Shown here piece by piece: positions 32,308-42,161 of a DNA stretch of 64,000 bases. The position numbers and the translations under genes were made by a program. Each line of letters opens with the position of its first letter. Within the stretch, counting starts at the first letter, position 1. Source of the stretch: Aurantimicrobium sp. INA4. GTDB taxonomy: Bacteria; Actinomycetota; Actinomycetes; Actinomycetales; Microbacteriaceae. Location of the stretch: NCBI RefSeq assembly GCF_027924525.1, contig NZ_AP027040.1:806001-870000 (forward strand), in the 5' to 3' direction. The notes below the pieces were generated by a model. That model was not told the DNA's origin and did not search any database. It saw only the letters and a program-made list of their open reading frames with translations.

Positions 32308-32721
32308 TCAGTTTGCAGTGGAAGCGATAGTAGCTAATAAGCCATTAACAAAACCGGCTGATTCTTCGGTTGATAAAGTTTTGGCAGCTTCAACGGCTTC
32401 ATCGACAGCCACAGCTGTCGGAACCTCTGTGTTGTAAAGAATTTCCCACACGGCGATGCGAACAATGGCACGATCTACCGCAGGCATGCGCTCTAAAGAC
32501 CAGCCACGGGCATACGTTTCAATCGTTTCGTCAATTTCCACACCGTGGTCAATAACGCCGTCAATGATTTCGCGAGCATAAAGCCACGAATTAGCACGAT
32601 CGGGTTCGTTTACTGCCCTTTTTGCTTCTGCTTCGAGTGCTTCCGACAGTGAAATATCTCTCACATCAGCAGAAAAGAGCACATCTAGTGCGCGCTTTCG
32701 CGCTTTTGTTCGTGCGCTCAT
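32308..32721 (-). CDS. nusB: Transcription antitermination factor NusB
   Basis: All-helical RNA-binding protein of the rRNA antitermination complex. 137 residues beginning SARTKARKRALDVLFSAD, with RGWSLERMPAVDRAIVRIAVWEI and the C-terminal FVNGLLA, all family hallmarks. Lies 3 bp after efp and 62 bp before pyrR; the usual actinobacterial order aroB-aroQ-efp-nusB-pyrR. Confidence 0.96.
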   Translation of the reverse strand: MSARTKARKRALDVLFSADVRDISLSEALEAEAKRAVNEPDRANSWLYAREIIDGVIDHGVEIDETIETYARGWSLERMPAVDRAIVRIAVWEILYNTEVPTAVAVDEAVEAAKTLSTEESAGFVNGLLATIASTAN

Positions 32722-32724
32722 AAA

Positions 32725-33288
32725 TTAGTCGTTTACGCGACCTTGGTATGAGCCATCTCGAGTGTCGACTTTGACCTTTGTACCGATTTCAAGGAAGAGA
32801 GGAACCTGAATTTCTAGACCAGTTTCGACTGTTGCAGGCTTGTTGCCACCAGTCGAGCGGTCACCTTGCAGACCAGGCTCGGTGTAAGTGATTTCGAGAA
32901 CAACTGTTGCAGGAAGATCAACATAAAGAGGCGAACCCTCATGTAATGCAATCTGAACGTCTTGGTTTTCCAGCATGTAGTTTTTTGCATCTCCGACAAC
33001 TGCAGCAGAAACAGGAAGCTGCTCGTAGTTGTCCTTGTCCATGAAGACATACTCATTGCCATCGTTGTAGAGGTATTGGAAGTCACGACGGTCAACATTA
33101 GTGATGTCAATCTTTGTACCAGCGTTGTATGTCTTGTCGACAACTTTGCCTGTCATGAGGTTCTTCATCTTTGTTCGGACGAAAGCACCACCCTTACCAG
33201 GCTTGACGTGCTGAAACTCGATGATGGTCCAGAGTGCGCCATCGATGTTGAGAACGATTCCGTTCTTAATGTCAGCAGTAGTTGCCAT
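32725..33288 (-). CDS. efp: Translation elongation factor P
   Basis: Relieves ribosome stalling at polyproline. 187 residues, three beta-barrel domains. The loop that reaches the peptidyl-transferase centre is P30-G-K32-G-G-A, the actinobacterial type with Lys at the tip and a preceding Pro; no EpmA-type modification gene is visible here. C-terminal TRDGSYQGR is the domain III signature. A 98-bp gap upstream may hold its promoter. Confidence 0.97.
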   Translation of the reverse strand: MATTADIKNGIVLNIDGALWTIIEFQHVKPGKGGAFVRTKMKNLMTGKVVDKTYNAGTKIDITNVDRRDFQYLYNDGNEYVFMDKDNYEQLPVSAAVVGDAKNYMLENQDVQIALHEGSPLYVDLPATVVLEITYTEPGLQGDRSTGGNKPATVETGLEIQVPLFLEIGTKVKVDTRDGSYQGRVND

Positions 33289-33347
33289 AAGTATTCCTTT
33301 AGATGTGAGTAAACGGTTGGGCTCTCATTTTTCAGCGCCAAACATCA

Positions 33348-33374
33348 ATTCTATGTCTGGACTGTAAGTAGCAA
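33348..33374 (-). promoter_or_regulatory. Possible promoter before efp
   Basis: On the minus strand a -10-like TAGAAT (33353-33348) is preceded by TTGCTA (33374-33369), but the spacer is only 15 nt, shorter than ideal. It lies in the 98-bp gap between aroQ and efp, the most likely place for an efp-nusB promoter. Weak evidence. Confidence 0.25.
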
Positions 33375-33386
33375 GAACCTGAGAGG

Positions 33387-33815
33387 TTATCTGGTGAGTT
33401 GTGTCAGTGCGAGTCGATAAGAATCAAAACCAAATCCCGCAATGACCCCCGTAGCAACAGAAGAAATAACACTGTTATGACGGAACGTTTCACGGGCGTG
33501 TGGGTTAGAAATATGGACCTCAATAAGAGGGATACCTGCACTGGTCACCATTGAAACTGCATCACGCAAAGCATAGGAATAATGTGTGAAAGCAGCTGGG
33601 TTCAAAACAACCGGGGTACGGGTGTCAATTGCTTCAAAAAGCCACGACATAAGTTCGGGCTCAGAATCTGTTTGACGCAGGTCAATTTCGTCGTTTGGAG
33701 CATCAGAAACAAGAACTTTGCGAAGGTCATCCAGATTATGGGAACCATAGACTTCTGGCTCTCTGGTTCCCAGACGACCAAGGTTAGGTCCGTTAAGTAC
33801 GAGGATTCTTGCCAT
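33387..33815 (-). CDS. aroQ: 3-dehydroquinate dehydratase, type II
   Basis: Shikimate pathway step 3 by trans-dehydration. 142 residues, flavodoxin-like. The opening LVLNGPNLGRLGTREPEVYG carries the catalytic Arg and Tyr, NPAAFTHYS is the substrate-binding loop with the conserved Asn, and EVHISNPHARETFR has the catalytic His. Lies 18 bp after aroB. Confidence 0.97.
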   Translation of the reverse strand: MARILVLNGPNLGRLGTREPEVYGSHNLDDLRKVLVSDAPNDEIDLRQTDSEPELMSWLFEAIDTRTPVVLNPAAFTHYSYALRDAVSMVTSAGIPLIEVHISNPHARETFRHNSVISSVATGVIAGFGFDSYRLALTQLTR

Positions 33816-33833
33816 GAAATAAGACTAACGAAC

Positions 33834-34919
33834 TTATTCAGTGAGCTCTTGGTAAGCGGTGTAGAGGATTGACGTGTCTGGCACGTTCAAAATTGTTGGT
33901 TGAGCAATGTCTCTGAGAACTACAAAGCGCATCATTGAGCCACGGGCCTTTTTATCCCTTTTCATTGTGCCCAGGAGATGTTCCCAAGCTTCAGCCTTAT
34001 AGGTAGTTGGCAAAGTTAATGATTCAAGTATCTTCTTTTGTCTATCTACAACAGAGTCAGGAAGATTTTGGGTCATACGCGAAAGTTCAGCGGCAAACAT
34101 CATTCCAATACTGATAGCAGCACCGTGGCGCCATGTGTACCGTTCTGCATGTTCAATCGCATGACCTAAGGTGTGTCCGTAGTTAAGTATTTCTCGCTGT
34201 CCCTGTTCGGTGAAGTCCTCAGACACAACGCGGGCTTTAACTCCCACAGAAAGTTCAATTAACCTCTGAAATTCAGGTGATGCTGGATCAGTAGCACGGT
34301 CTATATCTGACTCAAGAATTGTGAGGATCTCTTCGTCTGCAATAAAACCGCACTTAACAACCTCAGCAAATCCAGCAAGTAACTCATTTCGAGGAAGATT
34401 TTCGAGTACATCAAGATCGCAAACAACTGAATGCGGGGCATAAAAGGCGCCCACCAAATTTTTACCCTCTGTTGTATTGATTCCGGTCTTACCGCCAACA
34501 GAAGCGTCAACCATTGCCAAAACAGTAGTAGGAATTTGGATGAGTTTTACACCTCGTAACCAGCTAGCAGCTACGAAACCTGCAAGATCGGTAACTGCTC
34601 CTCCGCCCAAACCAATGATGGCGTCGGAGCGTGTGAAATCGGCTTGCCCAAGAATTTGCCAACAAAATGCGGCAACCTCAATTCGTTTCGCATTTTCCGC
34701 ATCAGGTACTTCAGCTAACAGAACTTCTCGTTCACCCATTAACTTTTCACGAAGTTTGGCTGCCACAGCCCCCAAGGTTGGCGGGTGAATAATGAGAACT
34801 TTGTTGACCGCGGGCCCGAGAATAGGGCCCAAAAAGGATTCTGCCTGGGAAAGCATGCCATAACCAATATTGACCACGTACTCTCTACCACCAGTTACTG
34901 TGATGTGCGAAACACTCAT
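33834..34919 (-). CDS. aroB: 3-dehydroquinate synthase
   Basis: NAD- and zinc-dependent second step of the shikimate pathway, DAHP to dehydroquinate. 361 residues. GLGGGAVTDLAGFVAASWLRG is the nucleotide-binding signature, KTGINTTEGKNLVG binds substrate, and zinc ligands include the His of NYGHTLGHAIE. The ATG overlaps aroK by 4 bp. Confidence 0.97.
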   Translation of the reverse strand: MSVSHITVTGGREYVVNIGYGMLSQAESFLGPILGPAVNKVLIIHPPTLGAVAAKLREKLMGEREVLLAEVPDAENAKRIEVAAFCWQILGQADFTRSDAIIGLGGGAVTDLAGFVAASWLRGVKLIQIPTTVLAMVDASVGGKTGINTTEGKNLVGAFYAPHSVVCDLDVLENLPRNELLAGFAEVVKCGFIADEEILTILESDIDRATDPASPEFQRLIELSVGVKARVVSEDFTEQGQREILNYGHTLGHAIEHAERYTWRHGAAISIGMMFAAELSRMTQNLPDSVVDRQKKILESLTLPTTYKAEAWEHLLGTMKRDKKARGSMMRFVVLRDIAQPTILNVPDTSILYTAYQELTE

Positions 34920-35437
34920 GACAAGCTACTTTCTCGGGGGTATCCGGCTCGAATCCATTCCGCAACACTGTGAGCTACAGCATCAAGATCTCCGTCTGAC
35001 GTATCGAGAGTTAGCCAAGCAAGTTCTTGATAAATCGGCAATCGTTCAGAAACTAGTTTTTTCCATGCAGAAATACCATCCCGAAGTAATGGACGTTTCG
35101 GGTCCTGAATTCGTTCTGCAACAGCCTCTTCGCTAACTGTGAGAAGAACGACGGGAACTCTTCTCAATTCACTTTGGCTCTCTTCATTGAGAACAGCGCC
35201 CCCGCCCAAGCTCACTATTGCTTCCTCTTGAAGCGCATTTTTGACAGCTTCTCTTTCATATTTTCTAAAGGCAGTTTCCCCTTGAGTGTCAAAAATCTCA
35301 GAAATCGGCCCATATTCTGCAACAACGAGTTTGTCTGTATCTATGCGAGGAACATTGAGCACTGCTGCAACACGTTTCGCTACTTTTGATTTACCGGAAG
35401 CAGGAGGTCCGATAAATACAGCGAGAGGGATAGCCAT
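34916..35437 (-). CDS. aroK: Shikimate kinase
   Basis: Phosphorylates shikimate with ATP. 173-residue P-loop kinase: Walker A GPPASGKS at 10-17, Asp of the shikimate site in IDTDKLV, and GGGAVLNEE. A third conserved segment, the lid arginine, is in DPKRPLLRDG. Five bases separate it from aroC. Confidence 0.96.
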   Translation of the reverse strand: MAIPLAVFIGPPASGKSKVAKRVAAVLNVPRIDTDKLVVAEYGPISEIFDTQGETAFRKYEREAVKNALQEEAIVSLGGGAVLNEESQSELRRVPVVLLTVSEEAVAERIQDPKRPLLRDGISAWKKLVSERLPIYQELAWLTLDTSDGDLDAVAHSVAEWIRAGYPRESSLS

Positions 35438-35442
35438 ACTGG

Positions 35443-36639
35443 CTACTTTGCTACTACCGTGTGCACAGAAGACGGGATGTTAGCGAGATAACCCTCTAGA
35501 TTACGTTTGGTTTCAGAAATGTTATCTCCACCAAATTTTTCCAAAACAGCGTTAGCCAGAGTCAAAGCAACCATAGCTTCTGCGACAACACCTGCAGCAG
35601 GAACAGCGCACACGTCGGAGCGCTGATGATGAGCGGGAGCGGCTTCTCCCGTTGAAGTATCGATCGTGCGAAGAGCATGAGGAACTGTAGCAATCGGTTT
35701 CATTCCTGCACGAACTCTCAGCACTGTTCCGGTACTCATCCCGCCTTCTATGCCACCGGCACGATCTGTTTCACGCAAAATACCCTCTTCAGAGGCGAAG
35801 AGTTCATCGTGAGCTACTGATCCGCGTCGTCGTGTTGTTTCAAATCCGTCACCAACTTCAACACCTTTGATGGCTTGAATTCCCATCAAAGCTGCAGCTA
35901 GTTGCGAATCTAATCGTCGATCCCAGTGCACATGTGAACCAAGACCTGGAGGTAATCCATAAGCGAGAACTTCGACAACACCACCAATGGTGTCACCGTC
36001 TTTGTGGGCCTGGTCTACCTCGGCATACATCAGGGCGCTAGTTTCCTTATCGAAACAGCGCAGCTCATCAGCGTCCAAAGTAGCAACATCTTCTGCGCGT
36101 GGCAGTGGTTTACCCTCTGGAACAGAAACCGGACCAATCGCGATGGTGTGGCTTACAAGAGAAATACCCAGTTCAGAAAGAAATGATCGCGCCACAGCAC
36201 CTAGGGCTACACGAGCTGCAGTTTCTCGAGCACTGGCCCGTTCAAGAATGGGACGTGATTCGTCAAAATCATATTTTTGCATTCCGACAAGATCTGCATG
36301 TCCGGGACGAGGACGAGTGAGGGCAGCACCTCTTCCGGATTGCAAAACTGCAGGATCTACTGGCGCAGGATTCATGACATCGACCCATTTGGGCCATTCA
36401 CTGTTTCCTACCCGTAAGGCAATTGGTCCGCCTAGGGTTTTCCCGTGACGTACTCCCCCAGAAATGGACAATTCATCCTGCTCAAACTTCATTCGTGCAC
36501 CACGGCCATAGCCGAGACGGCGGCGTTGGAGATCTGCCTGGATATCCTCTGCAAGCACTGGCACACCAGCAGGAAGACCCTCGAGAATTGCAACTAGTTC
36601 GGGGCCGTGAGATTCACCTGCAGTAAGCCATCTAAGCAT
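35443..36639 (-). CDS. aroC: Chorismate synthase
   Basis: Final shikimate-pathway step, EPSP to chorismate, using reduced FMN. 398 residues; the start [17 protein letters not shown], the central [14 protein letters not shown] and [17 protein letters not shown] are the three family signatures. Its chorismate feeds the trpE product encoded 23 kb further along. Confidence 0.98.
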   Translation of the reverse strand: MLRWLTAGESHGPELVAILEGLPAGVPVLAEDIQADLQRRRLGYGRGARMKFEQDELSISGGVRHGKTLGGPIALRVGNSEWPKWVDVMNPAPVDPAVLQSGRGAALTRPRPGHADLVGMQKYDFDESRPILERASARETAARVALGAVARSFLSELGISLVSHTIAIGPVSVPEGKPLPRAEDVATLDADELRCFDKETSALMYAEVDQAHKDGDTIGGVVEVLAYGLPPGLGSHVHWDRRLDSQLAAALMGIQAIKGVEVGDGFETTRRRGSVAHDELFASEEGILRETDRAGGIEGGMSTGTVLRVRAGMKPIATVPHALRTIDTSTGEAAPAHHQRSDVCAVPAAGVVAEAMVALTLANAVLEKFGGDNISETKRNLEGYLANIPSSVHTVVAK

Positions 36640-36691
36640 GTTTCAATTTTGTCACAGTCACAGAGAAGTATTGACCGACTTATTCGTGCCG

Positions 36692-37534
36692 TCAGAGTGA
36701 AACCGCTTCAAACATTGCAGTTTTCACAGTTTCTTCGTTTGGTAGCTTCTCGAAGGGGTTTCCAAGAACAAAAATTCGCACCTGTATCAATGCTTGATGA
36801 GCAAGCATTCGAAGCCCACTGATAACCTCTCCCCCTAAGCTGGCCCATTCAGTTCCTCGCCGACTTGGCCAAGGACTGTATGCCACATCCAGGAGCGCGG
36901 CATGAGGAACTCGGGAAAGTTGATTAAGTGACTGCTCAACCTCACCCGGCAGAGTTGAAATAGCTAAGTCAACAGGCGAAACAGTTTGAATCTGTGACAG
37001 TGGAGTTACCGAAACGCTAACTCCTGCGCGTTGACCAACTTGCTCAAGTTTGAAGGCATTTTGCGGGGTGCGGGCAATAACAGAAACGTGTTCGGCACCT
37101 AGTTCTGCAGCGCCGACAACTGCAGATGAAGCCGTTGCACCACTTCCAACAACAGCAACGTGACGTGCGGATTGAACCCCAACATCATGACACGCATGAA
37201 CAATTCCTGAAACATCAGTATTGAAGCCGTGTGTTACTCGTAGCCCAGAAGAATAATCGAACATCAACGTGTTCACAGATTGTGTTTGTTCAGCAATCAG
37301 ATCAAAATGATCTGCAATTTCGAGCGCAGCAGTTTTATGTGGCATGGTGACTGAGAGGCCCCGGAGTGTGACATCAGCTGAATCAATAAAGTTAGTCAAC
37401 TCTCCAGGCTGAACATCAACTGCCTCATACTTCCAGTCGAGACCGAGTGCCTGATAAGCAGCTCTGTGAAGTACAGGTGAAAGAGAGTGACCTATCGGAT
37501 GACCAACGACAGCCAAGGTCGTTATGGACGTCAT
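36692..37534 (-). CDS. aroE: Shikimate dehydrogenase
   Basis: NADP-dependent reduction of dehydroshikimate. 280 residues: the substrate motif VVGHPIGHSLSPVLHRAA at the N-terminus, the catalytic Lys in SVTMPHKTAA, a Rossmann loop GSGATASSAVV, and the C-terminal DVAYSPWPS. Three bases follow the mltG stop. Confidence 0.95.
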   Translation of the reverse strand: MTSITTLAVVGHPIGHSLSPVLHRAAYQALGLDWKYEAVDVQPGELTNFIDSADVTLRGLSVTMPHKTAALEIADHFDLIAEQTQSVNTLMFDYSSGLRVTHGFNTDVSGIVHACHDVGVQSARHVAVVGSGATASSAVVGAAELGAEHVSVIARTPQNAFKLEQVGQRAGVSVSVTPLSQIQTVSPVDLAISTLPGEVEQSLNQLSRVPHAALLDVAYSPWPSRRGTEWASLGGEVISGLRMLAHQALIQVRIFVLGNPFEKLPNEETVKTAMFEAVSL

Positions 37535-37537
37535 GAT

Positions 37538-38680
37538 TTATTTCACTGCATTCGGGTTGTCTCGCCGCCACTGGAGGTATTGTTCAACAGCAGCATCGTG
37601 CTCTGCCGAGGTTTCTGAGAACACTGTCTCGCCGGTGGTGAGATTGACGGTCACAAAAAATAGCCATGGACCATCTGCGGGATGATACGCCGCATCTATT
37701 GCTAGAGCTCCAGGGTTTGAAATTGGTCCGATAGGAAGACCTGGGAGAACACGAGTGTTGTATGGATTTGTTTTGTCATCTAGGGCTGCCTGCGTTATAT
37801 CCAAGCAAGCAATTCCAGTTAGGCCCGCTCCATAACAGGTCGTGACGTCAGAACCGAGAACTTCGCCAATATCCAAACGGTTATGGAAAACCCGAGAAAC
37901 CTTATACGCATCTCCTTCGATCGGACCGCTTTCTCGCTGGATGATGGAAGCAAGTCGAATGACATCCCAACGCTCTTCAGCAGGCACGCCAAATTCGTCC
38001 AATGTCGCAATAGATTTATCGACCAGAGTGTGTAGGACTGTTTCCGCGGTTACACCCGGAGAAAAGGTATAGGTTGCAGGGAAAAGGAAACCTTCAAGAT
38101 TGGTGGCTTCAGCAGGAACATTAAAGTTTGATGGTGTTGCTCCAGCTGATTCAAAATCTGAGAGAGGAATTCCTAGTTCTTCCGAAAGAATTTTGTAGAC
38201 ATTCTTGAGCGTGGTCCCCTCAGGGATTGTAGCTTTGAGCTCAACTCTGTTCGCAGGGTCCTGTAAGGCATCAAGAGCTGACTGTGCAGACATTTCTTTC
38301 TTGAGTTTGTATACCCCAGGGATGAAAACAACTTCGGGCTGTTCTAGAAGAAGGGAATAAAATGCTTCGAAGCTTTTTGTAACTCCAGCTTCGACGAGAT
38401 TGTTAGCTATGGCATCGCCATATTCGCCTTCACTAATCGTGAAGAGGACTTCTTCCTGGCCGCTGCCTGAGTAGTCGTCTTGGGTGGACCCTAAAATCCC
38501 TGCCGCAAATAATCCACCAATGACAGCTCCACCAAGGGCAAATAATGCCAAGAAAGATCCGATAACCACAAAGACCTTCTTTGAGCTATTCACTGATTGT
38601 CCCTTTGCTGTGTGTTGTGGCGCAGAGACGCCGTTATTGGTTCGGTGACGAGGATTCAATCCAGAAGTGTTCTCTTCCAT
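37538..38680 (-). CDS. mltG: Endolytic murein transglycosylase (YceG/MltG family)
   Basis: Inner-membrane lytic transglycosylase that cuts nascent peptidoglycan strands and limits glycan length. 380 residues when the ATG at 38680 is used (GGGA about 8 nt upstream; a TTG 12 nt earlier is possible). A polar cytoplasmic N-terminus of about 35 residues precedes one membrane helix (about 36-59). The extracytoplasmic YceG domain contains the catalytic Glu in IIQRESG and the closing motifs LPGLPIGPISNPG and YLYF-like PWLFFVT. Located between ruvX and aroE as in other actinobacteria. Confidence 0.95.
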   Translation of the reverse strand: MEENTSGLNPRHRTNNGVSAPQHTAKGQSVNSSKKVFVVIGSFLALFALGGAVIGGLFAAGILGSTQDDYSGSGQEEVLFTISEGEYGDAIANNLVEAGVTKSFEAFYSLLLEQPEVVFIPGVYKLKKEMSAQSALDALQDPANRVELKATIPEGTTLKNVYKILSEELGIPLSDFESAGATPSNFNVPAEATNLEGFLFPATYTFSPGVTAETVLHTLVDKSIATLDEFGVPAEERWDVIRLASIIQRESGPIEGDAYKVSRVFHNRLDIGEVLGSDVTTCYGAGLTGIACLDITQAALDDKTNPYNTRVLPGLPIGPISNPGALAIDAAYHPADGPWLFFVTVNLTTGETVFSETSAEHDAAVEQYLQWRRDNPNAVK

Positions 38681-38731
38681 AGTTCGTCCCAACTTTGTAG
38701 CAATCTCTCATTTCGAGAGTACACACTCTTT

Positions 38732-39196
38732 TTAGGCTGGCTCTGGAAACTCGCTGAGAGCCTTACCCGCCGGTTTTCCCGTTGATCGTTCGGAATCAAG
38801 GGCTTGTTGCAAAATCAGTACTGCGGCTACTTGGTCAATAACAGGTCGTGATTTTTTCTGATTTTTTCCGACTGCTTTCATGGCCGAATGCGCAGAAACA
38901 GTGGTTAATCTTTCGTCAATCAACCTAATTGGAATCTCAGTAGCGGAACCTAACGCCCGAGCAACATCAAGTGCGTCAGAAGTTGATGCGGTGTGCTCTC
39001 CCGACAGTGACAGGGGCAAACCAATAACAATCTCGAAAACTGAGATCTCTTCTAGAATCGCCAAAAGCCTGTGGAGGTAGTCCGGCGATCTCTCGAGAGT
39101 TTCATAAGGTGTTGCCAACAGACCATCACGGTCGCTACGAGCAATACCAATTCGAACCGTGCCAACGTCTATTCCAAGACGTACACCCTCACGCAT
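38732..39196 (-). CDS. ruvX: RuvX/YqgF-type RNase H-fold nuclease
   Basis: Holliday junction resolvase-like or 16S rRNA-processing nuclease of the YqgF family. 154 residues; the RNase H fold starts with RLGIDVGTVRIGIARSD (first catalytic Asp), followed by VIGLPLSLSGEH, and IRLIDERLTT with the catalytic Glu. One-base overlap with alaS. Whether its main substrate is DNA or pre-16S rRNA cannot be read from sequence. Confidence 0.95.
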   Translation of the reverse strand: MREGVRLGIDVGTVRIGIARSDRDGLLATPYETLERSPDYLHRLLAILEEISVFEIVIGLPLSLSGEHTASTSDALDVARALGSATEIPIRLIDERLTTVSAHSAMKAVGKNQKKSRPVIDQVAAVLILQQALDSERSTGKPAGKALSEFPEPA

Positions 39197-41856
39197 TAGA
39201 GGGAACGTAACTCCGTGAGAACAGCGTCCAGAGCTGTTTGGAGCTGACCAGTATAGGCACCTCCACCTTGGGCAAGGTCGTCTCTACCGCCACCGCCACC
39301 ACCGAGAACTCCGGCAGCTAATTTTGCTAATGCACCTGCTTTGGCACCATTGTCACGAGCAGCTTCAGTAGTAGCAACGATGACAACAGGCTTGTCATCA
39401 ACTTCTGCTCCGAGAGCAATCACGGTGTTTGTTGATTGCACTTTCTCACGGACCCCAGTGACCAAATTACGCAAGTCATCCACTGAGGCCACACCTGTTA
39501 CGCGCTCAACAATTGCCGTGACATTGCCAGCTGGAGCTGCAGCATTGACCAAATTGGGAATCTGTTGACGCACTGCGGCAGCCTCGAATTCAGCAATTTT
39601 GCGCTCTGCTGCTTTCAAGTTCGCCATCAGATCTGCAACACGAGTTGTGACCTGATCTCGTGGCGCTTTGAGCGAAGAACTGAGTTCGTGCACGATAGCA
39701 CGTTCCGCAGCGAGAGACTTGAAAGCATCAGCGCCAACCAGTGCTTCGACACGGCGGTTTGACGAACCAACAGAGGATTCGCTGATCAAATTAATGAGAC
39801 CTACCTGCGACGAATGTGAAACATGTGTTCCAGCGCACAACTCACGTGACCATGGACCACCGATGTCTACCATACGAACGGTTTCACCGTACTTTTCGCC
39901 AAAGAGGGCCATGGCACCCATCTTTTTCGCTTCGTCCAAAGCCATTTCACGAGTGACAACATCGTAATCGGCCAAGATGGCATTGTTTGCAATCTCCTCG
40001 ATTTCTGTCTTCGTTTCAGCAGACAGGGCGTCGTTCCAGGAGAAGTCAAAGCGCATATATCCAGCTTTGTTCAGAGACCCTGCCTGGTGAGCTGTTTCGC
40101 CGAGTACTTCGCGAAGCGCAGCGTGGACCAGGTGAGTTGCAGAGTGAGCTGCAGCTGCAGCTGCACGGTAGTTCTTGTCAACAACAGTGGTTGCAGCAGC
40201 ACCAGCATTTACCTGACCACTTCGTACCTCGACAGTATGAGACACGAGTCCCTTAACCGGCTTCTGAACATCCAATACTTCGAGATCAAAGCCGTCGCCA
40301 ACTATAGAACCAGCGTCAGAAACCTGACCACCAGATTCTGCATAGAGTGAGGTGGCCCCAACAATGACTTCAACTACATCACCGGCGGATGCGCTCTGCA
40401 CAGGCAGACCGTCTTTGAGGAGACCCAAAATACTGGTTTCAGTTTCAAGGTCGGTGTAACCGGTGAAGACGGTCTCGCCCTTGGCGCGTAGGTCTGTGTA
40501 GATCGACAGGTCTGCAAGGATCGACTTCTTTGCTTTAGCGTCAGCTTTAGCTCGTGTTCGCTGGTCCAACATGAGCTTGTCGAAAGCGGCGCGGTCAACT
40601 GACAGGCCGGCTTCTTCAGCCATTTCTAGAGTCAGATCAATGGGGAAACCAAAGGTGTCGTGAAGAAGGAATGCAGTTTCGCCAGCAAGTGCATTGGCAC
40701 CGGACTTCTTGGTTTCAGACACAGCGGTATCCAGAATCGTTGTTCCTGATGCCAAGGTCTTTAGGAATGTTTCCTCTTCGCCATAAGCAATCTGAGAAAT
40801 ACGTGAAAACTCAGTTTCAACATCTGGGTAAGCAGCCTTCATAGCGTCACGGGATGCAGTAAACAATTCTGGGAAAGTTGCGGTGTCGACACCCAACAAT
40901 CGCATCGCACGTACAGAACGTCGTAATAGGCGACGCAAGATGTAGCCGCGACCTTCATTGGATGCCTGAACACCATCAGCCATGAGCATGAGGGCAGAAC
41001 GCACGTGGTCAGCAACAACACGTAAACGAACATCGTTATCGTGATCAGAACCGTATTTGACCCCTGCAAGCTCTGCAGCACGGTCAAGAACTGGGCGAAC
41101 CTGATCGATTTCATACAGGTTCTCAACACCCTGCTTGAGGAAAGCAACACGCTCAAGCCCCATACCGGTGTCGATGTTCTTGTTGGGAAGTTCACCTAAT
41201 ATTTCGAACTCGGTTTTGCTGGTTCCTTCTCCGCGAAGGTACTGCATGAATACGAGGTTCCAGATTTCGATGTAGCGATCTTCATCGGCAACTGGACCGC
41301 CCTCGATGCCATAGGCGGGACCGCGGTCAAAGTAGATTTCTGAACATGGTCCCGCTGGACCTGGTTGACCAGTAGACCAGTAGTTGTCTTCTTTGCCTCG
41401 ACGCTGAATTCGCTCATCAGGAAGACCTGCGGTCTTTTTCCAGAACGCTATTGCCTCGTCATCGTCTTCGTAAACGGTGACCCAGAGGTCCTTTTCTGCA
41501 AAACCAAGTCCACCATCTGCTTCAGAAGTAGTCAGAAGCTCCCAGGCATAGTCAATAGCTTGCTCTTTGAAATAGTCACCGAATGAAAAGTTTCCATTCA
41601 TTTGGAAGAACGTACCGTGACGAGTAGTTTTACCGACCTCTTCAATGTCTAGGGTACGAATGCACTTCTGAACACTTGTTGCGCGTGGGTATGGTGGTGG
41701 AACAACTCCCGAGAGATACGGAATAAACGGAACCATTCCTGCAACGGTAAACAGCAGCGTGGGGTCGTCGCTCACCAGAGATGCAGAAGGCACAACTGTG
41801 TGCCCGCGGGCAGCGAAAAAATCAAGCCATCTCTGGCGAATCTCAGCTGTCTGCAT
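39196..41856 (-). CDS. alaS: Alanyl-tRNA synthetase
   Basis: Charges tRNA-Ala and edits Ser/Gly mischarging. 886 residues: class II catalytic core at the N-terminus (RWLDFFAARGH, FTVAGMVPF), tRNA-recognition domain, editing domain with zinc motif HSATHLVHAAL near residue 567 and CAGTHVSHS near 667, and a C-Ala domain ending in the Gly-rich GGGGGGRDDLAQGGG. No T-box leader is present in the short gap upstream. Confidence 0.98.
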   Translation of the reverse strand: MQTAEIRQRWLDFFAARGHTVVPSASLVSDDPTLLFTVAGMVPFIPYLSGVVPPPYPRATSVQKCIRTLDIEEVGKTTRHGTFFQMNGNFSFGDYFKEQAIDYAWELLTTSEADGGLGFAEKDLWVTVYEDDDEAIAFWKKTAGLPDERIQRRGKEDNYWSTGQPGPAGPCSEIYFDRGPAYGIEGGPVADEDRYIEIWNLVFMQYLRGEGTSKTEFEILGELPNKNIDTGMGLERVAFLKQGVENLYEIDQVRPVLDRAAELAGVKYGSDHDNDVRLRVVADHVRSALMLMADGVQASNEGRGYILRRLLRRSVRAMRLLGVDTATFPELFTASRDAMKAAYPDVETEFSRISQIAYGEEETFLKTLASGTTILDTAVSETKKSGANALAGETAFLLHDTFGFPIDLTLEMAEEAGLSVDRAAFDKLMLDQRTRAKADAKAKKSILADLSIYTDLRAKGETVFTGYTDLETETSILGLLKDGLPVQSASAGDVVEVIVGATSLYAESGGQVSDAGSIVGDGFDLEVLDVQKPVKGLVSHTVEVRSGQVNAGAAATTVVDKNYRAAAAAAHSATHLVHAALREVLGETAHQAGSLNKAGYMRFDFSWNDALSAETKTEIEEIANNAILADYDVVTREMALDEAKKMGAMALFGEKYGETVRMVDIGGPWSRELCAGTHVSHSSQVGLINLISESSVGSSNRRVEALVGADAFKSLAAERAIVHELSSSLKAPRDQVTTRVADLMANLKAAERKIAEFEAAAVRQQIPNLVNAAAPAGNVTAIVERVTGVASVDDLRNLVTGVREKVQSTNTVIALGAEVDDKPVVIVATTEAARDNGAKAGALAKLAAGVLGGGGGGRDDLAQGGGAYTGQLQTALDAVLTELRSL

Positions 41857-41858
41857 GA

Positions 41859-42047
41859 TTAGCTGTTGCGGTTTGCGCGAAGTTCAGCTTCACGCTCTTT
41901 GTAGCCGTCGACGAGAGCATCTGTGAAGTCACGAGTTTTCGCATCTAAATTGGCAAAGAAGGCCCTGCCCTGCTCTGTTTCGTTCACCTTGTGGGCAACG
42001 ATAAAGCCAGCAACTAAGCCGATAATGAGCCAAAAAAATTGCTTCAT
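41859..42047 (-). CDS. Small single-pass membrane protein, function unknown
   Basis: A 62-residue protein. The N-terminal hydrophobic stretch FFWLIIGLVAGFIVAHKV (4-21) is one membrane helix; the rest is charged and helical (TRDFTDALVDGYKEREAEL). The ATG at 42047 has GGAG 6-7 nt upstream and is preferred to a start 24 nt earlier. It stands between rpsD and alaS, where actinobacteria often have small conserved membrane proteins; 2 bp separate it from alaS. I do not recognise a named family. Confidence 0.75.
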   Translation of the reverse strand: MKQFFWLIIGLVAGFIVAHKVNETEQGRAFFANLDAKTRDFTDALVDGYKEREAELRANRNS

Positions 42048-42117
42048 GATTTCTCCAGAGAACGTACGCAAATGCTAAAACCCAGTCTATGCGAGCAAGG
42101 GTCGAGAGTTAAACGCA

Positions 42118-42149
42118 GAAGGGTGCAGATCCAAAGACCTACACCCTTC
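42118..42149 (-). terminator. Strong hairpin after rpsD
   Basis: A 14-bp stem (GAAGGGTG T AGGTC, TTTG loop, GATCT G CACCCTTC, with two G-U type pairs) starts 13 nt after the rpsD stop. The sequence following on the minus strand is TGCGTTTAAC, only mildly U-rich. Probably the intrinsic terminator of rpsD, possibly partial, as the next genes continue in the same direction. Confidence 0.7.
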
Positions 42150-42161
42150 CAGAAGGTTTGT

